DNA from: Nostoc edaphicum CCNP1411
GTDB lineage: Bacteria; Cyanobacteriota; Cyanobacteriia; Cyanobacteriales; Nostocaceae
NCBI RefSeq assembly: GCF_014023275.1
Contig: NZ_CP054698.1
Location: 3,162,001 to 3,226,000, forward strand
Direction: 5' to 3'
Length of the DNA stretch: 64,000 nucleotides
The translations under genes and the position numbers were made by a program. Positions 63,751 to 64,000 of this stretch are shown here, in pieces; within the stretch, counting starts at the first letter, position 1; each line of letters starts with the position of its first letter. The notes beneath the pieces are model-generated. The model saw nothing but the letters and a program-made list of their open reading frames with translations. It did no database searches and was not told where the DNA came from.

Positions 63751-64000
63751 AGCCTACTTCCCCTGCACCGTGATCAACATAATTCACCTAGAGTTTTCCA
63801 GGCCTGTAAAACCGTGCCATAAAAATGCCGTGTAGAATTTACTCTACAAGTGTATATTGCAACAACTCGTTTTGTACCTTCCCGAAATTTTGAGTCACAT
63901 TCTAGTACTAATTTTTTGCTTTCGCCTAGAAAGCCTCAATTGTTTGTCTTAATTCTTAGTATTTTTGTTTAACACGACTATTATCAGCCTTCGATACCAC

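Overview
The window comes from a filamentous, heterocyst-forming cyanobacterium, most likely Nostoc or a close relative. The evidence is the abundance of the HIP1 octamer GCGATCGC, heptamer tandem repeats such as GAGTGCT and GTTAGGA, very small dispersed repeats that have landed inside genes, and gene families typical of Nostocales: photosystem II D1, the XisH/XisI pair, a CAAD/CURT1-type protein, DUF1802, DUF1995 and DUF1400 proteins, a ScyD/ScyE-like protein, a YARHG kinase, a Mo-nitrogenase C-terminal domain protein and the division protein ZipN/Ftn2. No tRNA, rRNA or CRISPR array was seen.

Layout. 1-2.3 kb: end of a DUF1802 gene, then an aldo/keto reductase wrecked by four small repeat insertions, then a possible small RNA ending in a good terminator. 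2.3-6.9 kb: a lipoprotein, a small membrane protein, inorganic pyrophosphatase (ppa), aspartate decarboxylase (panD), a metallo-beta-lactamase-fold protein without its metal motif, and a small antitoxin-like protein. 7-13.5 kb (all minus strand): HtrA-type protease, PBP4-type carboxypeptidase, LOG-family protein, pentapeptide-repeat protein. 14-18.8 kb: large zinc metalloprotease, xisH-xisI, DUF1995 protein. 19-24 kb: three PRC-barrel/DUF2382 proteins in a row, then a KirBac-like potassium channel. 24-31 kb: DUF1400 hydrolase, short-chain dehydrogenase, ScyD/E-like PEP-CTERM protein, GH57 enzyme. 31-38.6 kb: an unknown protein, two histidine kinases, a Uma2 remnant, an SLH protein and a CAAD protein. 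38.9-40.9 kb: a decayed IS4-family insertion sequence inside nested inverted repeats. 41-49.4 kb: two membrane desaturase-type enzymes (one fused to a dehydrogenase), a MITE beside an xisH fragment, an MscS channel, MBL-fold and VOC proteins, an SLH protein and an alpha/beta hydrolase. 49.5-64 kb: a MITE, Ser/Thr kinase, ACT-malic enzyme, a divergent psbA, creatininase, cupin, Mo-nitro_C protein, YARHG kinase, GIY-YIG protein, dhaL, a gene broken by nested mobile elements, and zipN/ftn2.

Most genes stand alone or in pairs; only a few groups look co-transcribed (panD with the MBL-fold protein; xisHI; Mo-nitro_C protein with cupin). Repeated themes are envelope and periplasm maintenance, ion channels and stress proteins, and signalling kinases.

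The most striking non-gene structure is a mobile-DNA family. The IS4-type element at 39.0-40.5 kb has 24-bp perfect terminal inverted repeats. Nearly the same ends (GCTACSGTGTATACACAAGT) occur about ten more times in the window, including two complete non-coding elements (49572-49786 and 60751-60906), each flanked by a perfect 9-bp target duplication. One of these sits inside another element that itself split a gene. A second, unrelated MITE at 43417-43570 has a 10-bp duplication and lies next to a truncated xisH.
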